Positions 48,909-61,800 of a stretch of 64,000 bases of DNA are shown in pieces. The stretch is from Amborella trichopoda (Eukaryota > Streptophyta > Magnoliopsida > Amborellales > Amborellaceae). The position numbers and the translations under genes are program-made. How positions within the stretch are numbered: position 1 is the first letter of the stretch; every line of letters begins with the position of its first letter. The notes below the pieces were generated by a model, which worked only from the letters and a program-made list of their open reading frames with translations, was not told the DNA's origin and did not search any database. The stretch lies in the NCBI RefSeq assembly GCF_000471905.2, contig NW_006495273.1, positions 9,338,937-9,402,936 on the forward strand. Direction: 5' to 3'.

Positions 48909-51900
48909 CAATGATTTCATGCAACCGTTGTATAATAATATGGTGCAACAACCTTAAAAAACAATCTTATGACCATTTGTTTGATCCAAATTTTGAAATA
49001 TACACTCTTTTCATTCTAATGAACAATCACAAAAAACGAAAAAATTGAAAACACAACCTAAGAAAGTAATTTTTTAACCCAATTAATATAAGCCGTTCAT
49101 TTTGGTGAGATGCTTAGATCTAAGCATTAGAAGGATTTTTTCATTTCCAATTTTTTTGGATGGCTTTATTATCATGAGATGAACAATGTTAAAAAAGAAA
49201 AAAATGATTTTGAGTTTATAAAGGCTATGATCTTGAAATGCACAAAGTGAATGGTCTAGATTCGTTTTTTGAGGGACTCATTTTAACCATATCTAGGGTT
49301 CAAATTGAACTTTTATTTTTTGGGAGATTGATTATTGAGATGAAGAGAGTGTGTGTGCAAAATTTGAGATCATACAAATACCACAGACATGGTGTGTATG
49401 TCTGCATCAAACACTTAAAGGTCACTTTCTTTTTCCATTATTTAATATGTAGAGAGAGAGTGAGGCCACATGGGTCCATGACCCCATGTGTGTGTAAGAG
49501 AGGTCCCACATTGAACATTTGGAGGACATGTCCTTTTTCTACTTATACGTAGAGAGAGAATGAGTCAATGAGAGAGAGAGGAGGGCCATTTGGAGGTCAT
49601 CTTCCTCTTTTTCTTCTTGTTATATGTGAGGAGAGCATACGTCCATCTGTGTTTGGGCATGTGTGTTAGAGAGAGAGGCCTTGCATCGAATACTTGGAGA
49701 CCAGCTTCTTTTTCTTCTTCTTGTACGTAGAGGCAGAGCACATGGACCCATGAACAAAAGAGAAGGGCCTTAGCTATTTTCATAGGCCTTAACTATTTTT
49801 TTACTTTTCCAAATTAGGATTTACATTTTTTTTTTAAAAAAAAAAAAAGGGGTGTTGGCACTAGGCAGGCACCAAGGTATAGAGCACCGCCTAGGCCTTT
49901 ATTCGTTTTTTCTTCCCAGCCGCCTAGGAAGCCAAATTTTGAACAATGGCCTCAGCATAGTTGAAACCTTCACTAAACCTTAGTAACAACGAATTTAAAT
50001 GAAGATGATCATGGACAATATGACAAACATGTAAAATAAATCATTCACATTTTTATCAATTCTGAGTTCAAATATGGCGACAAAATGCTTATGAAATGTG
50101 AGAACATATACAAGGGGAATGACCAAGAGCCCAGATAAAGTAAAGGAGGTGAAATTGCAAACACATTTACTGCAAGCTACACAGGATATCAACAGGAACC
50201 ATAAAGCATAACTATTGTAAACTTCACGAATATAACAGCACCAAAACCTAGAAAATATAGGTTTGGACCTGCCAAAAGAGACAGGATTCCTTGTTTTCAA
50301 ACCATTTAAAAAACTAAATGCAGTCACCTTTTTGACATTCTAATGATAATAGCATGACTACAATGGAATTATTAGCACAAACTACTTATCTGGAATTTCT
50401 ATTCAATTAATTATTCCACAGAGTCTAAAATGAAAGGAAGAAAATGATTTACAGACCTGCAAGCAAGGAAGAATGGGAGGTCTACGCTGTTGTAAGAAGT
50501 GAATGCACATAAGCACATATCTGAAAATCAAGGGCAAGTAAGAGTAAGCAACACACCGAACAGGTAATCTCGGTTAAAATGCTTCCATATGATTATTAAC
50601 TTCATGCAAGAAGTGCATCAGATGGTTACGTTTACTCACGCATAACTAGAAAGCGTGCCTCGATAAGTTTCATTAACTTGCCGAGACTTTGCCCAATGTT
50701 TCACAATAAAAGCCAATTGTCGCAATCTGACATCTATTTGCGCATAATCATGAAGTAGTTTTGTATTAACAACCGCTAAGACATTATTTATGCAGATATC
50801 ACATGAGATTCCAGTCCCTGGGTCCATCAGCTTTACAATTGGGACACGAGCATGAGTAAGAGCCTGCACCAAATTGCAACTTGAGCAAATAAACATCTCG
50901 GAGAAAAATACCCACAGATGCACCAATGCAAATGGTATACATTGTATAATGATCACTCTACATTAGGAATTCATGCATTAGCACCCGTGGAAAGAGGGAT
51001 AAAGATTCATAAGACAAACCAACCAATATTTCAAAAGGCACTAATAAAAAATATTGATCTTAACATCAAAGATAAAAATAAAAAATATAATAAATATCAT
51101 TAACATAATCAGTAACAGAATTATACGGAATTTTTTTTTTGGAAAGTTAGAATTATATGCGAATTACTTTACAAAAAGATATAAACAATAGTTCTTTGCC
51201 AACTTCAACATACATATATAATAGGGAAAGCAGCTAATAGAACAGAATTAAACTTACATGTACATGTGATATGTATTTTAATTTTGTAAAAATTCATAAA
51301 AAATATATTTTAAGTATTCGTAATTTTGTACACGTGATATGTATTCTTAATTTTGTAAAAAGTCATAAAAATTTAATAACTCATTGTAGAAAATCTAAAA
51401 ATTCTTCAAACACTAATTTTATAATGAAATCGTGTTATTAAAATTTTTAAGATCTTAAAAATAGAGAAATTAGTCATAAATATAATTTCAAACCATGGGA
51501 AGCCACAATTTAAGTGTTATTATTTTTCGTAGTTTGTGCGAACTATTGAGGGATCAAACTTACGAGCTACACTATGAAGCTCTGGGAGAGAGTGATTGGA
51601 AATGAGGATGTTGAGATGGATGAGTGGCAAAAAGGGATGGAATTCCAAAAATATATATTCGGAAAAATTTAGGTGTGGCACCAATAGGCAATAAGATGAG
51701 AGAGTAGACTTAGGTGGCTTGGCCATATGCGCCACAAGCCCAGTACGACACTTCTTAAGAGGTGCAAGTTAGTTCAAGTGGAAGGCTCAAAAGAGTAAAG
51801 GGTAGGCTCAAAAGGACATGGTTGGAAGTAGTGAGAAAAAATATAAAAACTTATGGCCTCACTGAGGGAATGGCCCTTAATAGAGTAAAATGGCAGTCCA

Positions 51901-54900
51901 GGAATCATGTAGCCGTCCCCAATTACTTGGGAAAAGGTTTGACGATAATGATGACTATTTTTCATAGTAACTGGAAATTTAATTAAAATTATTCAAAAAT
52001 CGAAAATTTCTTACAATAAAATTATTCAAACATATAAAGTTTTTTAGTAATAGTAAAAAGAAAGAAACTATAGTTTCAAATTTGCTATTTTTCTTAAAAA
52101 GTGAGCATAATTTATGAGGGAACAAAACAGAGATAACGGTTAAAAATTTGGCATAATTTTCAAGCACTTAGATAAGTATAACTAAAAAATTTGTCATAAA
52201 CTACTTTTGAAGAGTAGAACCTATTTTATAAGCACTTAATAATTTATTTTTAAAATCCAGAAATTTCTCATAAACAAATTTTAAAGATGAAATTTAATGA
52301 AATGAAACAATAATTTTAAAAAATTTTAAATCTTCTTTCAAATAGAGCAATTAGTCAAAAATTTAATTGAAAACAATCTAAACTTATGAATTTAAGAACA
52401 TAAAATTATAAATCCATTATTTCATGGGTAAGCTTTCTATACTCTCCTACTGCATAAAACTTATATACTTCCCCCTATCCAACCGTCCATTCTAAATGGG
52501 CAGTTGAGATGGCCCCAATCACAACGTCACGTCTCTACACTATTTTATTTTTAATTTTTTTTCTACAAAATATTTTATCACCAAATTTTGAGCGTTCACT
52601 CATCTCTTAAACTCGCACTCAGAAAAATATAAAAAAAAATATTTTCAATAAAATAAAAAGACCAAAATACCCCTAAAAGTTTTAAAGGGTATTTTGGCCA
52701 TTTTATTTTATCAAAAAATTCTTTTTAATATTTTTTTTAGATGTACCCCATTGAGAAGATGGCATGTCCCAAATTTCATATTCATACAATTTATAAAAAA
52801 AAAAACTAAAAATAAAATACTCTGAAGCGTCGGATCTAGATCAAACGGTTAGTGGCTCACTTGATTTAGGAAAGTATAGAAACCTTTCCCTTATTTCATT
52901 TCAAATTTTTACTAAATCATAGTAAACAAAAGTTCTACTATTTACCTTAAATAGTTTTTCGACGCATGAAAGTTCAGTAAAAATATAAAATTAAGTACAA
53001 GTATAAAAATATTAAAAAAAATAATTATGGTTTCTGTTTTTTGTAGATCATTTCCAAATTTATTAATAGAAATTTGAAAGTTAGTCAAGAACCATTTTCA
53101 GATATTTTGAACATGGGCTTCAATGACTAACTATGCTGCTGAATGGAATAATGGATATGGATGTTAGAGAGGGAATGTCAGAGTATTGGATGATAATACG
53201 AGTCTCTAGGATGGTCTTTATATTGTAATGGTTTTGATACCAAACAATTTTCTTTTAAAAAGCACGGGTGATTTGATTATGAAAGTAGGGGACTCCTATC
53301 TTGTCAGGGGCAGCTTCATATAGTTTAACAATTCGGTTGACTTTATAACTACCACGTCGCACGATTCCTAGAAATGGCATACAAAGAAGGTTTGAGAAGC
53401 AAGGGGGAAGGCACCAATTGGTAAACACATTGTGTGATAGTGGGTATGCTACTCCCCCTTGTATGTGATGATTGAGAATTAATGAAATGTTCTGTTATGA
53501 AACAAATAAACAGAACAATTACATTAGTAAAAGGGCCGTATCCCAGTGCTGGTCCCGCCTACGCAAGGTCCCAGGAGGGTGAGCTGGCAACGGTCCTAAC
53601 CTTTGGCTTTTTATGCACAAAGTGGCCGCTCGCAGGACTCGAACCTGCACTCTTGCACTGGTTACCCGAGCTTTTTACTGTCACACCAAGTGACAGCCCC
53701 AGGACAGTTTCATTAGTAATAAAAGAAAAAAAATTATGAATAAACACCCAAACAAATCAAAACGAAATAACTGCATCATAACCACTCTACAGAATGCAGG
53801 GACCCATCAAGAACTGACTCATCATTTGTTAATACCATTTGTTTATCAACTTATTTTAAGATCCATGGGCCTCAGTATTTGAGAAGTTTTATACACCTAA
53901 TTAACAGCTAGTCCCAGTAATACATGCAAGCGTCCATCTCCTCCAAAGAAAAGTTCAATACATGTACGGTGTTTCTATACCGCAAGATAAATTCAATTAA
54001 TTTCTCAATATCATTTAGACAGTTACTCATATTTTTGTGAACTGACATTTGGACAAGTGATGGTGTACTACAAGACCATCCATATTTGGTACAAGGCGGT
54101 CACAGCCACTCCGAGCCATTAGATGTAAAACTTGATGGCTTGAGGTGTGTTACAAAGTTCAAGAAATTTATTTTGGACTCTGTGCCCCAATTAATGGCAC
54201 ACCCCGAACCCGCCAATTTCAGATCTATTAGTCAACAGTGATTGTGACCTTATACCAAAAGTACATGGTCTTATTGTGAACTTTTCCTTTGGACAACAAT
54301 TCTCTCTTCTGGGTACATATTTAAATGACAATGCTCAACCTACAATTTATTACAGTCCCTTTTCATGGTAGTGGTATAAATTGTTTGCAGCAGGTGAAAA
54401 ATTCGGTCAAATCACCTGTACAACAATGGAATAAATAATGCTGCAGGTGGGAGTGTACATTTAAACTAAAGAACTCCAAAATGGAAGCACTGAAGCTGAA
54501 AGTAACTTCACAATAGCCCAGTACAGTGAAGGACAATCATATTCCACTAAGAGTTAAGAGAAAGGTGCAACTTTAGAAAAGAAGAATGATATTTAATACT
54601 TGTTTCAGTAAGCAACTTAGTATAAACCGAAACTCACCTGGACATTTTGCAGATTATCAGACTGTAAGATATCCGCCAACCTCAACAAAATATCAGACTT
54701 GCTCAGGCAGTTCTCCTTAATGGACAGGCAAACATCTATATCACTCTTACAAACACCAAATGAATTGGCACAGGATCCGTACAACAATAACCGAGCATCA
54801 GGCCACTCTTTGTTGACCAACTTCTCCATGGAGGCCAGCAGTTGTCTCTGCTTTGCCTTTTCTTCTTCAGCCGGTATTAGAGATTCATAAATAGCAAGAA

Positions 54901-55850
54901 AATGGGAGGTATGTTTGTACAAGTCCGTGCGGTATTCAAACTCCATTTTATAATTTTTCATACGGTGGTAATGGGGTCTCGGTCCTTGCCAGGAATCAGT
55001 TTTGAAGTCCCGCCCAGAAAATTCTCTAATAAGGTCCTGCTCATTAATTTTAAATACAAACACATAAATATGAAAGAGTTCTGAATATATGAATGCTAAA
55101 CAGCTCAGTGTAAAAATCTCCCAAACTTTAGTAACATTGTCATCTTTCAGACATATAACAAGCACATAAACAAGTAATAGCAAATGATCCCTTCAAATAT
55201 TAAATTCGCATGTCTACTCATCATCCAGTAATTCCAATAACAGAGCCATCAAAAGCATCAAGTAGTATTCAAGAGAAGGAAAATACAGCTAACAACAAAT
55301 TAATAAAAAAAAAAGTACCCTAAATTCAAAGTCCAAGGTCCCAATTGGAGTAATGTTAAAACAATGCACAGAGATCATATTACAACAAGACAGACAATAA
55401 AGATGTAATGTTAAAACAATGCACAGAGATCATATTACAGAAAACCATTAAAAAATAAAGAATATAAGGTTCATTTAAGAGCAATTTCATATGGAAAATA
55501 AAGTGAAGTGTCGAAGTGTAAATAAGATATGTCAGGACTCAGGAGTGCAGTTATTTCTCCAAGCTTGGGTCTCTCCCTTCTAGTAAAAAGCTACAAAAGT
55601 TATAAAGTATAAACTGCATGTTGAAAAGTGAAAACTAAAAATCTCCAGCAATGAACAACTAAATGAAGAACCATCTCAAAGCCAAAGATCTCATCTTCAA
55701 TGTGAGAATCATTAAAAGAGAGTGAGACAGAAAAGTAGAAGAAACATAGATTTGTTTAACATGGAATCCCAGACATGCCAAAGAAATTAGTTGCAAGAGT
55801 TCCAGGAAAGAACAAAAGGACAAAGAACCCATAATTTGCGCATACATAAG

Positions 55851-55889
<39 letters not shown>

Positions 55890-58800
55890 CATCATCATCC
55901 AAGCCTTTGTCCTAACTAGTTGGGTCAGCTATATGAATTATGTTCCTCTATTCATAGGCTCAGGATTCATGATAAGATGTGGCAAAGTTTTACATTGGCT
56001 GCTGACCTAACGCAACCCACCTCCTTTACCCCGGACAGGCTAAGAGAAAGTTTACGGTCCTCACCCTTCTTAAGATAACCACGAACTACCAAGAGAAAAA
56101 CCAAGAAAAAAGGGCTCAGAAAAAACCTGAACAGCACTGTGGAACATGTCTCCTGAGCCAATACCATCCTTGAATATCTTATTGATGTTGACAATGGCGT
56201 TGTTGGTCATAGCAGAACCACTGTTTGTGACATCATCACAGAGAGTGTGCCACAATTTAGGTTTGTAAAAGAGTCAGTTCGACTGACAGACAGTTTATGT
56301 CTGAGGTGGACCTGGATGCAACCAAGTCCAGATCCACCACACATGGACCTGACCCACCAGGTCCAATACCCAAGCCAGTACAAGATCAAGAAAGGATTAA
56401 CCCAGAGGGGTCATAAGGTATACCAAGATCCACCTTGGACCTCTGGAATCACCAAACCCAATTGACAGCTCTACCTCTTTCACAATATTCTGAGAGTCAC
56501 CATCCATAATCGGTCTCATTAGAGAGAAGGAGATGGAGCTAAGGGTTGTTTGGTTTCCATTGCGACCAATGCTCACCCCTTTCGAAAACTACTAATGGCT
56601 ACAAAAAATTGCTAACACACTACTAACAGTCAACATTCAAAAAAAAAATGAAAGACAGAGCAGGGCCCACTTAGAGTGACTTGGGAGAATCCTGGGTAGG
56701 TTTGTTGAGTCTCATACTAAATAAACCCTATTTTTTTAAGAATATTCACAGGAAGCTTAAGGATTTGGGCAAACTCAGGTTAGACTCATACAGCAACGAA
56801 GATCAAGATTTGGACCAAAATCAAATCATCCAAGTCTGTAATCCAGAACCAACAAGGTGCCAATTCCAAGTGGCTCAGGCCAGGTATAAGTCAGCTCACC
56901 GAATTTTTAAACACTAGTTTTTCTTGCTCATTAATACAGCAAGGCTGTTTGCACAATAAAGTTAGAAATAGTGGCAATATATATCTTTTCCAAAAAAATG
57001 ACATGTTGTTGTCTTTATTATTGAATCTACTCCCATGAATTCAAATGAAAATAAGAACACTAGAAGAATGCCAGCCCCCATTATCAAGGATCTGGCAGCT
57101 AAATTTAGATGAATGCTCTGATTCAATTTCAAAGATTCTTTTTTCTTTGTTTTTTATGGAACATGAAGTATCATGCAATAATACTTGCATATGTTTAATA
57201 TAACAGTGCCGTAATAAACAATGCAGATGCCGAATACTCCTAGGATACTTGTGAATATAAAATAACTATATATTTTCTTGAAATTTATATAAAATTCACA
57301 TGACAAAATGTATGCATAAAATGCAATGTGACAAGGCATATACGCCGACAAAATGGATGCATAAAATGCAATCATGCAATGTGATAAGGTATATATGCAT
57401 CAATGTGTTTGTTGTATATATTTATGTCATATACTAGCTCAAATAGATGCTTATTGTTTTGCCATACATGAATGCATATCCATGTCCAGTATTTTGAGAA
57501 ATGTAGTCAGATCCCAAATCTTCATGTCCGTCCGAGTATTATTATCAGGGCATCTTAGATGTGATGTGTCTTCACAACCATTGGGCAGAGATACCAGCAT
57601 AGTCAAACAAGATTTTTCTCATTGGCTCAAAAGATTTTGGTGAGGCTCCCCTTTCTACTAAAGAGGACTCTTTTAGTGGGTTCGAGAAAGCAAACAGCAT
57701 TATGGAACTTTTCCATATTTCTAGTTTGACTATGAAATTCAATGTTAAAAGAGTACTCACGCTCATTACTCAAAAAAAAAAACAAAGACTAATCAGGCTC
57801 ATAAGGTAACACAGTCTATGGAAAATAACTTAGGTAGCCTGAATTCAACTGGTGATTGGGCGTTGGGATTCTAACAAAACTTAGTTTTAACAACTTTACC
57901 TCCTACTGTAATATTTTTAATTTATTCAATAAATACTACTGTAATATTTTTATTTTCTTTATTTTTTGGGGTAATTCAGTGGGGAAGACAGGCCCCTACC
58001 CATTTTTTCAATAGATTGGGGAGTTACATTTTGAGGTGTTAATTGGGGGTGTCAACAGTAGGAATGGACACCACGATGTGGTAACTGGGTGTGGAGATGC
58101 TACCACCACGACCCCAGCCCCTTTCCTATTATATTTTTAATTTATTCATTAAATACTACTAACTACAAGGATTACCCAAAAAAGTGATAGCACCAAATTG
58201 CTAAGTTATTCCCTAAAGCCAAACGAAAAATTTTATATTTCTCTCTAGAAAAAAGAAAGAATTGAAACATGACCAATTATGATACAACCAGGGGCGTAGC
58301 CTACAATCGAATTTCAAGAGAGAAAAAAGAGTATTTCCAATAGACAGAGATTCCTTCTCACCTCCCACTCGATTCCCTTCTCTGAGCACATGGGAGAAAG
58401 AAAGAAAGACCCCCACCCCTAACACAAGAATCTCTTCCATAGTATAGTGGTAAGTCACTTCGGGGAAAAACTATCTTCCAAGCCCATATGTTCACATTAA
58501 AAGAATCACCTCTAAAATCCAGATGCCAGAGAAAATAATAGAAAACCCTTAAGGCCTGTCAGGCTCCCATTTCAGGAACCACTAAGTCCTAGCTTCATGC
58601 CGGCTCTGGGTAGGTCTCAAGTATTGTACAGAAGTTGTCTATAATCGTGTTCAACTAATTTAAGTTGTTGTAATGATAGACATCCAATCATCAACATTCT
58701 TCCAAAATAGTGCCCATGAAATTCTGTCCTCAAACTCTTCATATTGTCACCTAAGAGAGCTTTTGATTTTGAAGGTCATTCCTTCTGGCGTTGTTCCTCA

Positions 58801-61800
58801 AATCCATGCTTTTGCACCTCCAAGCAGGAAAATTTTCTCCTACAAATTAAAGTTTCCTTTGGAGAAAACCTCCACAATTAAAATCCTCCTTCACTAGGCC
58901 CAAAGACTTAATTAAAAAGAATTACCCGATCAAATGCCATTAATTGCCCACCAGTTATTTGCAGCACCTTTACATCCATCCTACTCGAGGCCTCTTCTGC
59001 AGTACCTCCCAATATGATAGCAATGGAAGCATAGATGTAGCAAATATTGAACAACATAGGTAAGTTGAGGATTGCCCAAGAGTCAACCAAGCCTATGGCT
59101 CAGTAGTCAGACACCAGTGAGAGGTCATGGATACAAATCTCTCTCAAACCAAGCTGACCTACCCAAAAGAAAAATTACAAAGAACATCACCATATTTCCA
59201 GGAATGAGCATCAGGCTTCATCAGATATCTTATTGACAATTGAAGCACCATACCCAGATTCAAATCCCACCACCAACCTAACCAAAATAACAATAATAGT
59301 AATGGTAATAATAGCGGTGGTAGTAGTAAACTAGTTATAGTAGTAACAGTAGTAGTAATAGTAGTAGTAGAAGAGTAATTGCTTAAGAAGCACCATCTTC
59401 GTAACAGGAATGCCACCAATGAAGGGCAGCCTATCTTCTGGAAGCCAAACTTCTAACAAACATGTGGGGTGACCACTCCAAACCCATAACATTTCATTAT
59501 ACGCATCCTTCATTTAAACTTCCTGACTCCCCCAACCCTGAAAACATTTGCATATCCTAGAAAAAACTATTCTTCAATTATCCTATCCAACCGCATCGTT
59601 CAGTATATTCTTCCGATGTTTTTGCCACTACCAAAGCATTTGGTAATAGGAAGATGTGCAAGAAAGACACCACCACCATGCTCAATGATTTCTACTTTGA
59701 TAGTGCCATCGGAAACCTCTTCCAACAATTACTTACTCCTTTCTAGATAAAAAGCTCAACACAAGAAGAGGAACCATTTTAGCCCTAAGCCCTATCCACA
59801 ATCCTACAATTAGCTCCCCAGGTTTTAAGCATTCTACCACGTATAGTTAAGCAAAACTAGCACCCTTAAATGATTCCCTTCAACGTCCACCACACCAACC
59901 TCAAAAAAAAAAACATAAGCCATCTCAAGCATCTGCAAACAAATTTTCCTTTGTGGTAAGAAGACAACCGACCAGGTCACAAATCAATTTGAAAATAGAA
60001 GAACACGGGTCCAATTTGATACCGACATTGGAGAAACAATAGAATTTTCTTATAGGGTTCAAACCCGGGGATCATTTGTTTCAAGTCCAATCCACATCCA
60101 ACATGCGACATTGAGCCTTGTTGGAATACATTTAACAGGAACTTTTTCTTCTTATGAATTGTGAAGCACATTCTCATAAGATAAGATCAATCCCAAATTC
60201 TGACTAATGGACATCAAGTCATATCTCAACTACATCAAAGATTGGGAATTCATACCTCCAAATTTATCTACAGAACAGTAGCCTCAATCAACCACACAAG
60301 TCAATTGCAACAAATGTTTCTAAATAGAAGTCCATATGCACGTCAAATATATTACAAACAAGCATCCCATCCGAACATCATCCACCAAAATAAACTCAGG
60401 TTTGATTTCAGAAATACACTGTAGTTTTACAGCTACGAACTTTGCATAGATATGTTTTTATATCTCGCATTGAAAGTCCTCCTTCCTTATTGGAACATAT
60501 ATATGATTAGATGCATATGAAGTTAAGAATCAGTCGTATTTGTACACGGAATCCCTAAAATTGATAATGGTTGGTAAATTAAAAAGAAAATAAGGTGCTC
60601 CTGCCCCTAAAATATGGAAAAGGGCGCCCGCTTCCTTCGTGATACATTTTTTTAGATGGTGGATTTCTATCTTGAATGGGTTTTGCTTCCTCTCTTCTTT
60701 TTTTTAACATTACCGAGTCAGGTTCTTCTCCTACCGGTATCGAATAGAACATCTTCATGTAAAACATGCTCGATTTAGATCGGGAAAATGGTACGGATTT
60801 TATGAAACCATGTGCTATGGCTCGAATACATAGTCAATCCTATTTCCGATAGGATATACAAATTTGACAATTGAATCCAATTTTTTGCATAAAGTAAAGA
60901 CATGAAAGAGAATAGGGTTTACCTTACCACCAGAACCACCTGGATCATCACCTGCATTGTTTGTAAGGACGCCATCTCGAGGTACCACCATGCCATTCAA
61001 TCCCTCTACCAACTTATCATTGCCTCTGTGCCCTTCTCTTCTATGATTGGGTTCACTAAAAGCTGCTCCATTAACAACACCATTGCTACTCCGCTGTCCC
61101 CTTGGCCTTTCTCCTGGAAACGAGCCAGGTAGGTTGTTGAGAGATTGATCGATATTCGACCCTTGGACAGATTGCACGTTGCTTCCCACTGGAGGGCCAG
61201 GATGGTCAAGCTGAACAGAAAGTGGCAATGTGGGGGAAAAGCTATCACCGTTTTGCTGACAATAATGATCAGAGTGGTCCATTCTGTCCACTCGATGCCT
61301 CAGGACACCTCCCTGTTGAACACCCCTATATGACAAACCAGTGCTTCCTGAAACAATTTGATCCCTTGCATGAAGCTGTTTGTGAAAGTTGGGATCGTCT
61401 GAAGCTTCTCCGTTATCTCCATCCCGCTTCTCATTCACTACAACCCGTCGTCCGTGCTCCTTCCCGTTGTTTCCAGGTCTTCTAGAAAAACCTGGTGGCC
61501 TGCTACATTCCTTAGCGCTACCATCAGCAGCAGCATTAGAACCACTGTAATTCCCCCTTCTCTGATGCTGACTCCCACTGTTTGCTCCACTCATGCCGCG
61601 TGCGCCATCATCTCTCCCCACGTGCCCATGAATGTTAACATTGCTGATTCCGTGGACAAGAGATTGTAACAATGGCTCTTTACGTCTCTCAGAATTCACC
61701 TCCTGTACCCTCACACCAGCATTCCCTTGGAGCTGCAATTCACACCCTATGGAACCAAACTGCAAAGGCAAACCGCCCTCCATCCTGAGACCCGCAGAAT

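Noticed and set aside
58430-58470. tRNA-like string (ATAGTATAGTGGTAAGT) resembling the tRNA-Asp A box
   Set aside because: No matching B box (GGTTCGANNCC) or acceptor stem follows at the right distance, so it is not a tRNA gene.
59159-59513. Open frames rich in Leu and Tyr
   Set aside because: They translate a TAG/TAA trinucleotide tract.
60815-60927. Extension of URT1 exon 1 past the donor ([16 protein letters not shown])
   Set aside because: It is intron read-through; both good donors lie before it and the residues resemble no URT1.
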